Part shown: positions 43,328-53,401 of the stretch, piece by piece
Layout of the letters: each line of letters opens with the position of its first letter
Numbering within the stretch: the first letter of the stretch is position 1
NCBI GenBank assembly: GCA_028279185.1
Contig: JANQSS010000205.1
Location: forward strand, 124,001 to 188,000
DNA length: 64,000 bases
Direction: 5' to 3'
Origin: Saprospiraceae bacterium
GTDB taxonomy: Bacteria > Bacteroidota > Bacteroidia > Chitinophagales > Saprospiraceae
Position numbers and translations under genes: made by a program
Notes under the pieces: model-generated
The model's database searches: none
What the model saw: only the letters and a program-made list of their open reading frames with translations
Told to the model about the DNA's origin: nothing

Positions 43328-46300
43328 TCAAGATCGTTCCTTCGTTACCGTCTTCAACATTTCTTTTACCGCTTCCTCTAATTGCTGATCACGCCCCTTA
43401 CTCACTTCGCCGGGATCATTATTAACCTTAATATCGGGTTCGAGTTGTTTATTTTCGAGGTAGTCGCCTTCCGTGTCTACCATACCCACTTGAGGGATGC
43501 CGAAGACCATGCCGTTTTGCAGACGCTCCCACCAAACGGCCGTGCCGGTTCCGGGAACAGGCATGCCTAATAGTTTTCCGATACCTAATGCACGATAGGT
43601 ATAGGGAAACATGTGCGCGTCAGAATAATTGCTTTCACTCATAACAACGATCGAAGGTTTAGACCATTTAAATTGCGGTTCGTTGCCTAAGTCTTGACCA
43701 CGGGGCATGAAGGTGATATAATTTTTTCCATTTAAAAATGTAGCTAAATCATCGTGTAGCCAGCCACCACCATTGAATCGCGTATCGACGATCAGAGCTT
43801 CCTTATTGTGATTTTTGCCAAGCACATCATCATAAACTGTGCGGAAACTACGGTCATTCATTCCGCGAACATGAACATAACCGACCTTTCCATCAGATAA
43901 TTTTTCGACCATTTCGCGATTTTGTTTTACCCATCGCTGGTAGCGAAGTTCATTTTCTTTCCCAAGTGAAATGGGCTTAACCGTTTCATCCCATCGATTT
44001 CCGGTAGATGGATCGTAAAGGGAGAGTAAGGTGTTTTTATTATGTTTCCGATTGAGTAGTTTAAAATGATTAGTTTCTGGTGTTAGGGCTACACCGTCTA
44101 TTTTTTCGATAATTGTTCCTGCCGTGATTTTCGAGCCGGCTTTTATTATTGGGCTCTTATCCATAACTTCAGATACTTTCAACCCATCGCCTGAATGCGC
44201 ATAATCGTAAAACAGTCCCAGACTTGCGGTCTTATAGCCATTTTGATCGCGGTTCCAATACCGGGCACCTGTATGCGATGCATTTAATTCACCCAGCATT
44301 TCGCTAAGCATTTCGGCGAAATCGGAATTATTGTTGATATGCGGGAGAAACCTGGCGTACTCCTGTTTGTAAAAATCCCAGTCAAGTTCATGCAAGTCAA
44401 TTTTATAAAATTTTTCTTGAACCTGACGCCAAATATGTTCAAATAAATATTCACGTTCTTGCATTTCGGTAAGCACCATTTCTCCTTTCAGATTGACGGA
44501 TTCTGATTTTCCATCTTTGATACCCACTTTTGATATTTTCCCACTTGAAAGAATGTATAAGTTCTCGTCTTTTTTATCTGCAATAAGCTGACCTCCACTC
44601 GGCCCCTTTAGTTTTGTGTGAATTTTTGTTTCGCGTGTTCGTAAATTGGTTTTCCATAAGTCATAACCTTTCTCGAATCTAGCGAGATAAAAAAGCGATT
44701 TACCATCTTTGGTTACATAAAAATCACCTAAATGTGCTGAGTGAATAGTTAAGCGCACGCGACGATCTTCTATATTATCTAATTCTATTTTTATAGGTTC
44801 TACTTTCTCTTTTTCCTCATCGTCCTTATCCGTTTTTTTGTCTTTTGATTTTTCATCATTTTCGGATTTTTCTTTTTTTTCTGCCTCTTTTTCTTCTTCT
44901 TCCTTAAGCTCAAACTCCTCTTCTGACATCACAAAATCATCGTATGCCTCCTGGGTTAGAAAAGTGGCATATATATCCATTTGACTTCCCCAGCTGGCGT
45001 GACTTTTCATTCCGTCCCGACCAGATAAATACGTAAATATTTTTCCATCCATCATCCACCGCGGCGCATAAGCGCCATAACCACTTTGGCTTAAATCCTT
45101 TATTTCACCCCCGGCAGCCGATACCAACCCGATTTGATCGGTCCAGCGTTTTTCGGGCAAAACATTGATGAGTAAATGCTTGCTGTCTGGCGACCAGTCA
45201 AAGAACTGATCACCATCCGAATAAGAATATTGGCGGTTGGCCGGCATAATTTCTCGAACTGCTTTAGTCTCCAGGTTTATCACTTTTACAGCGGTTCTAT
45301 TTTCAAGAAAAGCGACCTCTTTACCATCTGGCGAGTACGCTGGTTGGAATGTTTCTTCTTCCGAGGCAAGAATTACCTTTTCATCGAGTAAGGTGGAATT
45401 GAAAAAATACTTTTCATCTTCTCTTGCCAGAGAAGTTTCGTAGAGGTTCCAACTTCCATTGCGTTCTCCTGCATAAAGAATCGATCGCCCATCAGGACTG
45501 AATGAAACAGATCGTTCTTGTTCAGGTGAATTTGTAATCCGACGCGTCGTACCTTCTTTTATAGAGCTTACAAATACCTCGCCTCGAAAAATATACGCAA
45601 TTTCTTTGCCGTTGGATGATAAATCCATTTGCGTAATTTTTTGATTTACCTTAACGATCTCTTCGTCATTATATCGCTGATCAACATTGATGGCTATGTT
45701 GATTTTTTCCGGGCTACCACCTGGAAGTAAGGTATATAATTCACCGTTGTAACTGAAACATAATTTGTCGTCATCAGAGGCTGATAAGAAACGGATTGGA
45801 TGGTTTTCAAATTTTGTTAATTGTGTTTCTTCGTTCGTAGTTAGATCTTTTTTGTAAATATTAAATGATCCATTTTTTTCTGATAAATAGAAAAAAGCAT
45901 CTTCGTCCTTTGTGAATATGGGATTGCGGTCTTCTCCGGCAAAGGGGGATATTTTATTGTACGTTTTTGAGGCAATATCATATGTAAAAATGTCTCGCGT
46001 GACGGATGATTTATGATGTTTTCGGAAGCTGTCTTCATATCCTTTGCGGTCATGAAAAATTATTTTACTTCCGTCAGTATTAAATCGGGCTGAAAGCGCA
46101 GGTGTCGTCATTACTTGATTGATGCGGCCGCCATCGACAGATACGGAGTAGAGCTCCGGTAAAACACCAGATGGAAATTGTTGATTTGAAGCAACATCAA
46201 GCCGGCTTGATGAAAATATGATCGATGAATTGTCCGGGGAAAAGTCAGATGGAAAATCACCGGATGAATGAAACGTCAGTCGTTGTGCTTTGCCACCGGT

Positions 46301-46585
46301 AGCCGGCATGACATAGATATCGTAGTTGCTGTATCGATCCGATGCAAATGCAATTTTCTGACCATCATGTGACCAGACAGGCATGAAATCGTGCGCGTTG
46401 TGTAGAGTAATCGGTCGTGCATCACCCCCGTCCGCGGGCGCAACATAGATGTCCCCTTTATATGTAAAAGCAACGGTTTCGCCGTCAGGAGATATGGCCG
46501 AATAACGCAGCCAAAGTGGTTGGTCCTGTGCTTGACTTAGAAAGGAAATTGCAATAAAAAGAAGGAAAGGGTAAAGCTTTTTCAT
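43328..46585 (-). CDS. Tricorn-type S41 protease
   Basis: A 1085-residue exported protease (signal peptide ends LSQAQD). The N-terminal half is two tricorn-type propellers of PD40/WD40-like repeats: ISPDGETVAFTYKGDIYV, WSHDGQKIAFASDR, FSPDGRSILYAGER and YSPDGKEVAFLENR. About residues 550-600 hold a very charged Glu/Lys linker. The C-terminal half has the tricorn core domain C1, a PDZ-like segment (GLKVSEVMDKSPIIKAGSKI) and an S41 peptidase domain with VDTRFNGGGWLHDD and the likely nucleophile Ser in MSESNYSDAHMFPY. It should break down peptides in the periplasm or outside. Order and length agree with bacterial tricorn homologs. Confidence 0.9.
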   Translation of the reverse strand: MKKLYPFLLFIAISFLSQAQDQPLWLRYSAISPDGETVAFTYKGDIYVAPADGGDARPITLHNAHDFMPVWSHDGQKIAFASDRYSNYDIYVMPATGGKAQRLTFHSSGDFPSDFSPDNSSIIFSSSRLDVASNQQFPSGVLPELYSVSVDGGRINQVMTTPALSARFNTDGSKIIFHDRKGYEDSFRKHHKSSVTRDIFTYDIASKTYNKISPFAGEDRNPIFTKDEDAFFYLSEKNGSFNIYKKDLTTNEETQLTKFENHPIRFLSASDDDKLCFSYNGELYTLLPGGSPEKINIAINVDQRYNDEEIVKVNQKITQMDLSSNGKEIAYIFRGEVFVSSIKEGTTRRITNSPEQERSVSFSPDGRSILYAGERNGSWNLYETSLAREDEKYFFNSTLLDEKVILASEEETFQPAYSPDGKEVAFLENRTAVKVINLETKAVREIMPANRQYSYSDGDQFFDWSPDSKHLLINVLPEKRWTDQIGLVSAAGGEIKDLSQSGYGAYAPRWMMDGKIFTYLSGRDGMKSHASWGSQMDIYATFLTQEAYDDFVMSEEEFELKEEEEKEAEKKEKSENDEKSKDKKTDKDDEEKEKVEPIKIELDNIEDRRVRLTIHSAHLGDFYVTKDGKSLFYLARFEKGYDLWKTNLRTRETKIHTKLKGPSGGQLIADKKDENLYILSSGKISKVGIKDGKSESVNLKGEMVLTEMQEREYLFEHIWRQVQEKFYKIDLHELDWDFYKQEYARFLPHINNNSDFAEMLSEMLGELNASHTGARYWNRDQNGYKTASLGLFYDYAHSGDGLKVSEVMDKSPIIKAGSKITAGTIIEKIDGVALTPETNHFKLLNRKHNKNTLLSLYDPSTGNRWDETVKPISLGKENELRYQRWVKQNREMVEKLSDGKVGYVHVRGMNDRSFRTVYDDVLGKNHNKEALIVDTRFNGGGWLHDDLATFLNGKNYITFMPRGQDLGNEPQFKWSKPSIVVMSESNYSDAHMFPYTYRALGIGKLLGMPVPGTGTAVWWERLQNGMVFGIPQVGMVDTEGDYLENKQLEPDIKVNNDPGEVSKGRDQQLEEAVKEMLKTVTKERS

Positions 46586-46811
46586 GCCAGAGAAGATTGA
46601 GGATTAAAAATGTGGCCTAAAATAAGATATTGACGATAGATAAAAATGGAATTTAGACGAACGACGCGTTGGGCTCTGCGTTTGAAGAGTGGTGCCGCAT
46701 AGTGGTGGTTGTTCAAAAGTTTATCAGTGTAGAAATAGCGGCATTTTGAGCATCGTTGTAACATTCTGATACCGCTCTTCGTAATATCATAAAACCAGAA
46801 TCGTTGAAAGT

Positions 46812-49214
46812 ATGCTACGGATAACACAATTTCTTCTATTGAGCTTGTTTTGCCTAATGGTAAAAGACGCGTGTGCACAAAATATACTATCAGGGCGGGT
46901 TGTGGATGGTAAAGGAGCGGGCATATATTATGCCACTGTGGCCGTGTTTTCATCATCGGATAGCTCGGTGGTGCAATCGATTAGCACGGATGAAGACGGA
47001 GCGTTTATCTTAAAAAATCTTCCAGATGGGGAATTCTATCTCTACGCTGCAATGCTCGGATTTGAAGACAAAAAGGTATCCGGAGTAAGACTGCCAAACG
47101 ACAATTCAACACCTGTGGTAATTAACATGGTTACCGATGCGAATATGCTGGACGTCGTTGAAATTACCGAAAAGCTGCCGTTAATGGAGCAAAAAGCCGA
47201 CAAGCTTATTATAAATGTTGAAGGAAATGTTACGAATACGAGCGGAAGCTTACTTGACGTAATGAAAAAGGTGCCGGGTATGCTCGTCGTAAATGATCGT
47301 ATTTCGTTGGCTGGTTCTGGCACACCAACAATTCTATTGAACGGAAAGAGCACGCAGTATATGGATATTCAATCCTTGCTTAAGGATATGCCTGGAGACA
47401 ACATCAAAAAGGTGGAGATTATCCATCAGCCAGGAGCGGAATATGAAGCTTCGGGTTCAGGACCAATATTAAATATTATAATGAAAAAGAATTCACTTTT
47501 CGGAACTAATGGAAGTGTTCATGTTGGTGTAGGGAAAGGTGAACTTTGGGATTATAACACAGGTATTAATCTAAGTCATTATGCAGGAAAAGTAAATATT
47601 TCTGGTGGGCTGGGGTATTCGAGAAATGCTTGGGTTGAAGACTTGGACCTTATACGACGACTGAATAATATTGACAAACAAGTTGATGGTATTTACACAC
47701 AAAGCAACCATGATCCGAATACGCCGAATAGTTACCGTGGAAATATTCGCATCGATTATGATTTAACGAAAAAACATCGCATTGGATTTGGTGCGAAATT
47801 ATATTCCAACACAAATGAACGAACAGCTGTAAACACGACTAAAGTTGATTTGCTTGATGAAGAAACGTTTGACTATAATTTGCGTACGGAGAATGACCGA
47901 ACGAGCTCCTGGGATTATTATTCGCTAAACCCCTATTACATATTTGAAATGGATACCAGCGGGCAAAAGTTGGAGTTCGACCTAGATGTTGCACGCTATA
48001 AGGTAGACGGCGAGAATACATTAAATACATCGAGTTCAATAACGTCTGAACTGGATCGACAGCGATACATTCAACCAGGTGATACAAAAATATTTGCATC
48101 CAAACTCGACTATACGAAGCCAATATCTAAAAGTTTCGAATTGCGAATTGGTGGAAAATACAGTTATGCCGACCTGGATAATGACTTGCAATCACTCTAT
48201 TTTGAAGACAATAGCTGGAAAAATAATGTGAGCCAAAGCAATCACTATTTGTTTGAGGAAACAATTTATGCGGGCTATGGGAAAATAAATTGGAATAAAG
48301 GGAGCTGGTCCGGAACAGCCGGTCTGCGTTATGAAAAAAGTAATTCAGAGGGGATGTCCGTAACGATCGATTCCATGTTGTCACGTGATATTTCAAAATT
48401 ATTCCCAAGTTTTAGTGTATCCAAGAAAATCAATGATGTCCTAACATCCACGGCAGCGTATAGTTATCGAATCGATAGGCCAAGATATTCAACACTAAAT
48501 CCTTTTGTATACTATATCGATCCATTTACATATGAAACAGGGAACCCAACTATATTGCCGGAACTAACGCATAGTGCAAAATTTACATTGAGTTATGAAG
48601 GGCAGCCCTTTTTCAATATCGAATATAAAAAATCGGAAAATGCAATCGTAGAAATCACCCAGCAAGAAGATGACTCGGAAGAAGCCTTTAAGACGGATGT
48701 AAATTTTAGTAATAGAAGTGTGTTCAGCACATCACTTGTATTTCCGTTAAGCTTTATTAAGGGACTTGATGGTTATGGAGGAGTTGTCGTGTCAAAAACG
48801 ATGTTTGATTCGCCGCTAGAGGGAGCAACATTCCGTCGAGATCGATGGACACCGACTGCATTTATTCAAATCGAGTTTGAGTTACCGGGTGAAATAGATG
48901 CCGAAATTGGAGGGTGGTATCAGGGACGTTCACAAGAAGGAATTTTTGATGCTGAGTATTTATATGGAACAAGCGCCGGAATTTCAAGAAAATTTTTGAA
49001 TAAAAAATTGAAAGTGAGTCTAGGAGTGGAAGATTTTGCGGTTCGCTTTTGGCATGCACGGGTGGATTATCAACAGGATATGGATTTGGTCTCGTCGTGG
49101 CAGGCACCAGTGGTTAATTTCCGGTTGAGCTATCGATTCGGAAACCAGTTTTTGAATAAAAAGAAGCGTAGAGAGGGCAGTGCTAGTGAGGAAATACGAC
49201 GTGCGACGAATTAG
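46812..49214 (+). CDS. TonB-dependent-receptor-like outer membrane beta-barrel protein
   Basis: An 800-residue outer membrane protein (signal peptide ends DACAQ). Residues about 25-110 are a CarboxypepD_reg-like domain (LSGRVVDGKGAGIYYATVAV, GAFILKNLPDGEFYLYA). A plug-like domain follows (NTSGSLLDVMKKVPGMLV, PTILLNGKSTQYM, IKKVEIIHQPGAEYEASGSG), then a long beta-barrel of the OMP_b-brl_3 type with aromatic-ended strands. Unlike classical SusC it has no partner SusD gene. Ligand unknown. It is transcribed away from the S41 protease and converges on the PUL end. Confidence 0.87.
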   Translation: MLRITQFLLLSLFCLMVKDACAQNILSGRVVDGKGAGIYYATVAVFSSSDSSVVQSISTDEDGAFILKNLPDGEFYLYAAMLGFEDKKVSGVRLPNDNSTPVVINMVTDANMLDVVEITEKLPLMEQKADKLIINVEGNVTNTSGSLLDVMKKVPGMLVVNDRISLAGSGTPTILLNGKSTQYMDIQSLLKDMPGDNIKKVEIIHQPGAEYEASGSGPILNIIMKKNSLFGTNGSVHVGVGKGELWDYNTGINLSHYAGKVNISGGLGYSRNAWVEDLDLIRRLNNIDKQVDGIYTQSNHDPNTPNSYRGNIRIDYDLTKKHRIGFGAKLYSNTNERTAVNTTKVDLLDEETFDYNLRTENDRTSSWDYYSLNPYYIFEMDTSGQKLEFDLDVARYKVDGENTLNTSSSITSELDRQRYIQPGDTKIFASKLDYTKPISKSFELRIGGKYSYADLDNDLQSLYFEDNSWKNNVSQSNHYLFEETIYAGYGKINWNKGSWSGTAGLRYEKSNSEGMSVTIDSMLSRDISKLFPSFSVSKKINDVLTSTAAYSYRIDRPRYSTLNPFVYYIDPFTYETGNPTILPELTHSAKFTLSYEGQPFFNIEYKKSENAIVEITQQEDDSEEAFKTDVNFSNRSVFSTSLVFPLSFIKGLDGYGGVVVSKTMFDSPLEGATFRRDRWTPTAFIQIEFELPGEIDAEIGGWYQGRSQEGIFDAEYLYGTSAGISRKFLNKKLKVSLGVEDFAVRFWHARVDYQQDMDLVSSWQAPVVNFRLSYRFGNQFLNKKKRREGSASEEIRRATN

Positions 49215-49308
49215 CGCTGGCAATGCCGGAAGAATGGGGCGGGAGGTAGCACGCATGCGGCAGAGACATCAGGTTGCACCCGCCTTAAAAAGCTGACTAG
49301 TCCTGAAA

Positions 49309-49328
49309 TAGGTTTACACCAAAACCTA
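49309..49328. terminator. Perfect 7-bp hairpin between convergent genes
   Basis: TAGGTTT-ACACCA-AAACCTA forms a perfect stem between the rightward outer membrane protein gene and the leftward end of the PUL. It has no long T-run, so it is only a possible terminator. Confidence 0.3.
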
Positions 49329-49376
49329 AAAGTTGAAATGCGCTAGTGCATGTTGTAGCTTGCCCTTTATTGCTCT

Positions 49377-50312
49377 CTATTGACTGAATTCAAGGCGCTG
49401 CATCACCAATTTAGGGCTTCGATTTTCTTTAAAAAGACCCCAGTGCTTTTCTGGTTCAAGCGGAGAATCCGAACCCTTCCAGGGCTCATCAAACGCTTCA
49501 AAAAAGAATGTAATTATCTGTTCTTCGTCGGTCCATTTCATTAAATGGTCAAAATAAACCTTTTGCATTTCCTGACTCACGTTTTCGGGATTGATGCCCC
49601 GTCCGTTCGAATTTGTTGCCCATCCTGCTTCTGTGATGACTGTGGCTTTATTTGGGTATATATTGGCTACTGCATAATAATTATCCTTTGTGTAATCAAG
49701 TGCTTCATCAATCTGTTTGTATTCCCATACCGGATATGTATGAATTGAGATAAAATCAATTACCTCGGCTAGTGGCTTTAATTTATTTAGCCAGGGAACG
49801 TAATTTTCACAAAAAGTTACGGGTTGATTTGTCTTTGATTTAATCAATTCAACAAATTCAATGACTCGACCAACCGATACATAGTGATCTGTCCAGTCGA
49901 CACATGCTTCATTTCCAGCTGAAGTTGCAACGATAATTTCTTCGTAAGTATTGGCTAATGCAATAAGTTTATGGATGCGTTTTTCATTGAACGTTTTATT
50001 TAATTTCAACTGCTCTTCTGAGTACGTTCCACCTCCCCAGGGGCAATTATAGTTGTTCATTTCTGCTACAATGTATGCCCCAAGCATTATTTTGAAATCA
50101 AATTTTTCATTTTTAATGGCAGCTAAGACAGTCTCGGCATGTGGATCACAGTCATATAGGCGCAAATATTTCCAGTGTGGTGATAATAAGTGCAAATCTT
50201 CAACTACTTCTTCATAACTGGGATAGCGAATACCCGGTTGCTGACCTTGTCGAAACCCAGAATAGCAAATGGCCCTTTCATAGGGAAAGGGCCGTAATTT
50301 ATGTTCGTTCAA
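49377..50312 (-). CDS. Glycoside hydrolase family 17, cytoplasmic form, TTG start
   Basis: A 311-residue GH17 enzyme, a beta-1,3-glucan-active fold. The acid/base Glu is in TSAGNEACVDW and the nucleophile Glu in VITEAGWATNSNG; FFFEAFDEPWKG follows near the end. No ATG is available before the conserved fold, and the frame starts at TTG (50312). There is no signal peptide, so the enzyme should act in the cytoplasm on imported oligosaccharides. It is the last gene of the PUL, 15 bases after another leaderless GH17 (50328-51212). The two share about the same length and layout and are probably paralogs with different cleavage preference. Confidence 0.85.
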   Translation of the reverse strand: MNEHKLRPFPYERAICYSGFRQGQQPGIRYPSYEEVVEDLHLLSPHWKYLRLYDCDPHAETVLAAIKNEKFDFKIMLGAYIVAEMNNYNCPWGGGTYSEEQLKLNKTFNEKRIHKLIALANTYEEIIVATSAGNEACVDWTDHYVSVGRVIEFVELIKSKTNQPVTFCENYVPWLNKLKPLAEVIDFISIHTYPVWEYKQIDEALDYTKDNYYAVANIYPNKATVITEAGWATNSNGRGINPENVSQEMQKVYFDHLMKWTDEEQIITFFFEAFDEPWKGSDSPLEPEKHWGLFKENRSPKLVMQRLEFSQ

Positions 50313-50327
50313 AATAGGTTTTTTAAA

Positions 50328-51212
50328 TTAAAATTTTAGTTTTTCGTGCTTATCCCATAACCCCCAATACGCACCTACATCGCCTTCTGCCCCAACTTTC
50401 CACGATTCGTCGAAGGATGCAAAATAAAACATCTCTATATCGTCTTCCTTCGACCAAAGCTGCGAATTTATAAAATATTTAATTGCGTTTTCGCGACTTG
50501 CAACAGAAGCCTTTAGACTTCCACCTTCACTTGGCCATCCTGTTTCAGTGATTATCACGCGCTTCCCTTGGCCCGCATCAAGTGCCTGATGAAACATTTG
50601 TTTCATATACAATAAAGAATAATCGATATGGCAACCTTCCCAGTAGGGGTAACAGTTGGCGAGTATTACATCGCAAGCCTCCGTGATTTTTGGTCGATGA
50701 CTGAATTCGTAATAGGCATCGACATATCCCACAGGAATACCGGGCAAAGCCTCTTTCACACGATATATAAAATGTATCAATTCTTCCTCGGTTAAATCTC
50801 CACGATACATGACTTCATTTCCCACTGCAGCAATATCAACTACACCCTCATTTGCAAGTAAGATTAAGTTTTCAATTTCTTTTTCATTCAATTCTGAATC
50901 ATCACCTAGCCATGCTCCCACTAAAGTTTTAATACCCATATCTTTCGCGATACGGGGTACATGCTCATTTCCTTCAATACATGAGAATGACCGCACCCAC
51001 TGGACATAAGGTTTTAGTATGGACATTCGTCGCCTTACTTGTTCGGATGAAATGATACTCCCCGGCTGTTGGCCATCTTCATATATACTAAAGCAAATTC
51101 CGTGCATACCGGCATTTAGAACGTCAGCAAATAATCGCTGAATTTCTTCGTCGCTTTTTTTGGAAAAATCTAAGCCGGTATGTGATAAAATTTTATCTGG
51201 TCGATATGACAT
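50328..51212 (-). CDS. Glycoside hydrolase family 17, cytoplasmic form
   Basis: A 294-residue GH17 enzyme starting MSYRPDKILSHTGLDFS with no signal peptide. The fold's landmarks are VQWVRSFSCIEGNEHVPRIA, the acid/base Glu in AAVGNEVMYRG, ILANCYPYWEG, and the nucleophile Glu in VIITETGWPSEGG, close to the classical plant/fungal GH17 motif. FYFASFDESWKVG is near the C-terminus. It likely cleaves beta-1,3-gluco-oligosaccharides in the cytoplasm. It starts 13 bases after a sugar transporter gene of the same PUL. Confidence 0.88.
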   Translation of the reverse strand: MSYRPDKILSHTGLDFSKKSDEEIQRLFADVLNAGMHGICFSIYEDGQQPGSIISSEQVRRRMSILKPYVQWVRSFSCIEGNEHVPRIAKDMGIKTLVGAWLGDDSELNEKEIENLILLANEGVVDIAAVGNEVMYRGDLTEEELIHFIYRVKEALPGIPVGYVDAYYEFSHRPKITEACDVILANCYPYWEGCHIDYSLLYMKQMFHQALDAGQGKRVIITETGWPSEGGSLKASVASRENAIKYFINSQLWSKEDDIEMFYFASFDESWKVGAEGDVGAYWGLWDKHEKLKF

Positions 51213-51225
51213 GTCTATTTATTTT

Positions 51226-52674
51226 TTAGGTTTTCAAAACGTTTTCTAATTCTAATTTTTGTTCTTTTTTTCGACTATTTAAGGCTGATCGGATTTCACC
51301 CGCTCGCGCTTCGCCAACATCATAGTTTCGCATTACATACATAGCGGCTAATGTGCCTGCCATAGGAAAAAAGCAAAAGAAAGCATGTAACCCATCGACA
51401 GCGGGTTGTTGTTCTATAGTCACAAGATCGGGGTTGAATCCGACAAAAGCTATAATAACCCCACTAAGTGCTCCAGCAATAGCAAACCCAACCTTGACCA
51501 TCCACCAATAAATAGCCCCAAATATCCCTTCTCTTCTCAGCCCGGTGTTTAATTCATCGATATCAATAACATCAGCCGTCATAGACATCATGATGGTAAA
51601 CAAACTTCCTATACCAAAAGAAAAAAATGGAAGCGCAATAATGTAGAGCCAGGGTTTGCTTGGAACAAAAAGGAACCATAGCATAATGTAGCCTAATACC
51701 GAAATGCCCTGAGACACCATAAAGGTTTTTTTCTTTCCAATAGCCTTTGACATCCATGCCACTGTAGGTATGACGATAAATGTTGTGCCCAATGCTCCAA
51801 GACAACCAAATAGTGCAACCCAAATGCCACTTGCGGCAGCATCTCCATTGAATAATTTATAAACAATAACAAAAAATGTAAGCGCTGCAACTGTATTGAA
51901 AGCATTAAAAATTAAAAAAGTGGCCAAGCACAATTTTCTGAATTCCTTAATTTTAAATGCTTCAATAAAACTAGTAAATATTTTATTTAGGCTTTTACCG
52001 ATATTTGATAAGTTCAAGGGTTCGTAGTCCTCATGTAACGTGGATTTATTTTTTATAAAGAATGCTGGAACCATTGCGCAGATAGCGCAGGGTATGGCCA
52101 CCCAAATGGCTAATTGCCTCGCTGCTACTTCGGCAGAGGGAAACCAATTTGGATCGTACATAATAATCCAGAAGAGTGGAGCAATAACCCATGCCCATTG
52201 CCCAATCCATTGTGCCACCGCCATGATATTTGTACGCTCATGAAAATCATCACTCATCTCATAACCCATAGCCACATAGGGCACGCTAAAAAGCGTAAGA
52301 CCAAAATAAAAGACAAGAGACCAAATAAAGAAATACCAAAAATTATATTCCAGTGAATTTTCCTTGAAAAGCTGCCACATAAAAACATAGGCAACACCCA
52401 TAACGATTGCTCCAGTTAATACATATTGTCTTCTCCGCCCCCATTTTGATTTTGTGTTATCGGAAATATAGCCCATAATTGGGTCTGTAATAGCATCGAA
52501 AATTCTCGGGAAAAAATAAATAAGCGACCACATCCAGCCAGGAAAGCCTAAATCTTCGACAAGAACGACCATAAATATTCCTAATATTGCAGGAAACATC
52601 TGATTAGCAAGCATGCCAATGCCAAATGCTACTTTTTGAGTAAAAGGAATCTTATCACTGTATGTTGTATTCAA
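51226..52674 (-). CDS. GPH-family (MFS) sugar transporter, copy 2
   Basis: A 482-residue inner membrane transporter if it starts at the TTG 52674; a TTG at 52746 would add 24 non-hydrophobic residues and overlap the preceding gene. The start chosen aligns with the paralog at 53402-54832. It has about twelve membrane helices and the GPH motif FDAITDPIMGYISDNTKSKWGRRR between helices 2 and 3 (LacY/MelB group), plus MTADVIDIDELNTGLRREGIFGA in the second half. Expected substrate: gluco-oligosaccharides from the PUL, carried with a cation into the cytoplasm. Confidence 0.88.
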   Translation of the reverse strand: MNTTYSDKIPFTQKVAFGIGMLANQMFPAILGIFMVVLVEDLGFPGWMWSLIYFFPRIFDAITDPIMGYISDNTKSKWGRRRQYVLTGAIVMGVAYVFMWQLFKENSLEYNFWYFFIWSLVFYFGLTLFSVPYVAMGYEMSDDFHERTNIMAVAQWIGQWAWVIAPLFWIIMYDPNWFPSAEVAARQLAIWVAIPCAICAMVPAFFIKNKSTLHEDYEPLNLSNIGKSLNKIFTSFIEAFKIKEFRKLCLATFLIFNAFNTVAALTFFVIVYKLFNGDAAASGIWVALFGCLGALGTTFIVIPTVAWMSKAIGKKKTFMVSQGISVLGYIMLWFLFVPSKPWLYIIALPFFSFGIGSLFTIMMSMTADVIDIDELNTGLRREGIFGAIYWWMVKVGFAIAGALSGVIIAFVGFNPDLVTIEQQPAVDGLHAFFCFFPMAGTLAAMYVMRNYDVGEARAGEIRSALNSRKKEQKLELENVLKT

Positions 52675-52727
52675 TGGAAGGAGATATAACAGTTTATGCG
52701 ACGTACAGTCGACGATACGGATTTTTT

Positions 52728-53363
52728 CTAAAATACACCTCTGCAATTTTTCTTGGAATAAACCACGATACGTTCTATTTCTGAGGCCCCTGCAGGTATT
52801 TCATTTCGTTTTAAACCAGGATAATTGTCATCCGCTTTCCATTTTTCAATTGTGGAGCTAAAAAATTTGGAGGCAGAAGAATTTGCTTCAAAGACAATAA
52901 GATCATAGGCTTCCCCTTTGTCTCCTCCGAAACGTGTAACCACTTGCCATTCACCATCTCTTTTGTACGACGTGTTGGTATGATCGGATTGCGGATAATA
53001 TCTATCATCACTGGGCCTTATGAGAACCCATATGTCCTTGTTGTGTGCCTCTGGGTAAACTCCCATGGATAATATTCGACAATCTACTGAGTCCTTATCA
53101 ATGGGAGAGACAACTTTTACGTTGGTCACGGGTCCATCAATTTTGAGTTTTTTACCGATAGAAACTTGTTCGATTTGGCTAGTATAATTAACCAGGTCAG
53201 ATGAGTAACTGCCATATATCATCATGAGCAGACCGACAATACCTAATGGGACGGCGAGCTTGGTTGCGAATAACCTGCTACCGGAGCTTGATTTCCGACT
53301 TCCCAGAATGGCTATCAATGTCAGTATAACGCCTACTATTAAGATTATTATTTTTGGTGACAT
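52728..53363 (-). CDS. Membrane-anchored protein of unknown function inside the PUL
   Basis: A 211-residue protein with two N-terminal helices (IIILIVGVILTLIAILG and LAVPLGIVGLLMMIYGS) and a soluble beta-rich domain (about residues 75-211: LKIDGPVTNVKVVSPIDKDS, IWVLIRPSDDRYYPQ, GEWQVVTRFGG). No family is recognised. The soluble part, with several Trp/Tyr residues, could bind sugar on the periplasmic side or interact with the two transporters that flank it. It is 38 bases downstream of the first transporter gene. Confidence 0.65.
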   Translation of the reverse strand: MSPKIIILIVGVILTLIAILGSRKSSSGSRLFATKLAVPLGIVGLLMMIYGSYSSDLVNYTSQIEQVSIGKKLKIDGPVTNVKVVSPIDKDSVDCRILSMGVYPEAHNKDIWVLIRPSDDRYYPQSDHTNTSYKRDGEWQVVTRFGGDKGEAYDLIVFEANSSASKFFSSTIEKWKADDNYPGLKRNEIPAGASEIERIVVYSKKNCRGVF

Positions 53364-53401
53364 TTTATTATTTTTTTACTTTCTACGTGACAATTTCGTC
53401 A

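Noticed and set aside
46582-46956. Minus-strand 124-codon frame upstream of the S41 protease
   Set aside because: It overlaps the start of the outer membrane protein gene on the other strand and has no recognisable domain.
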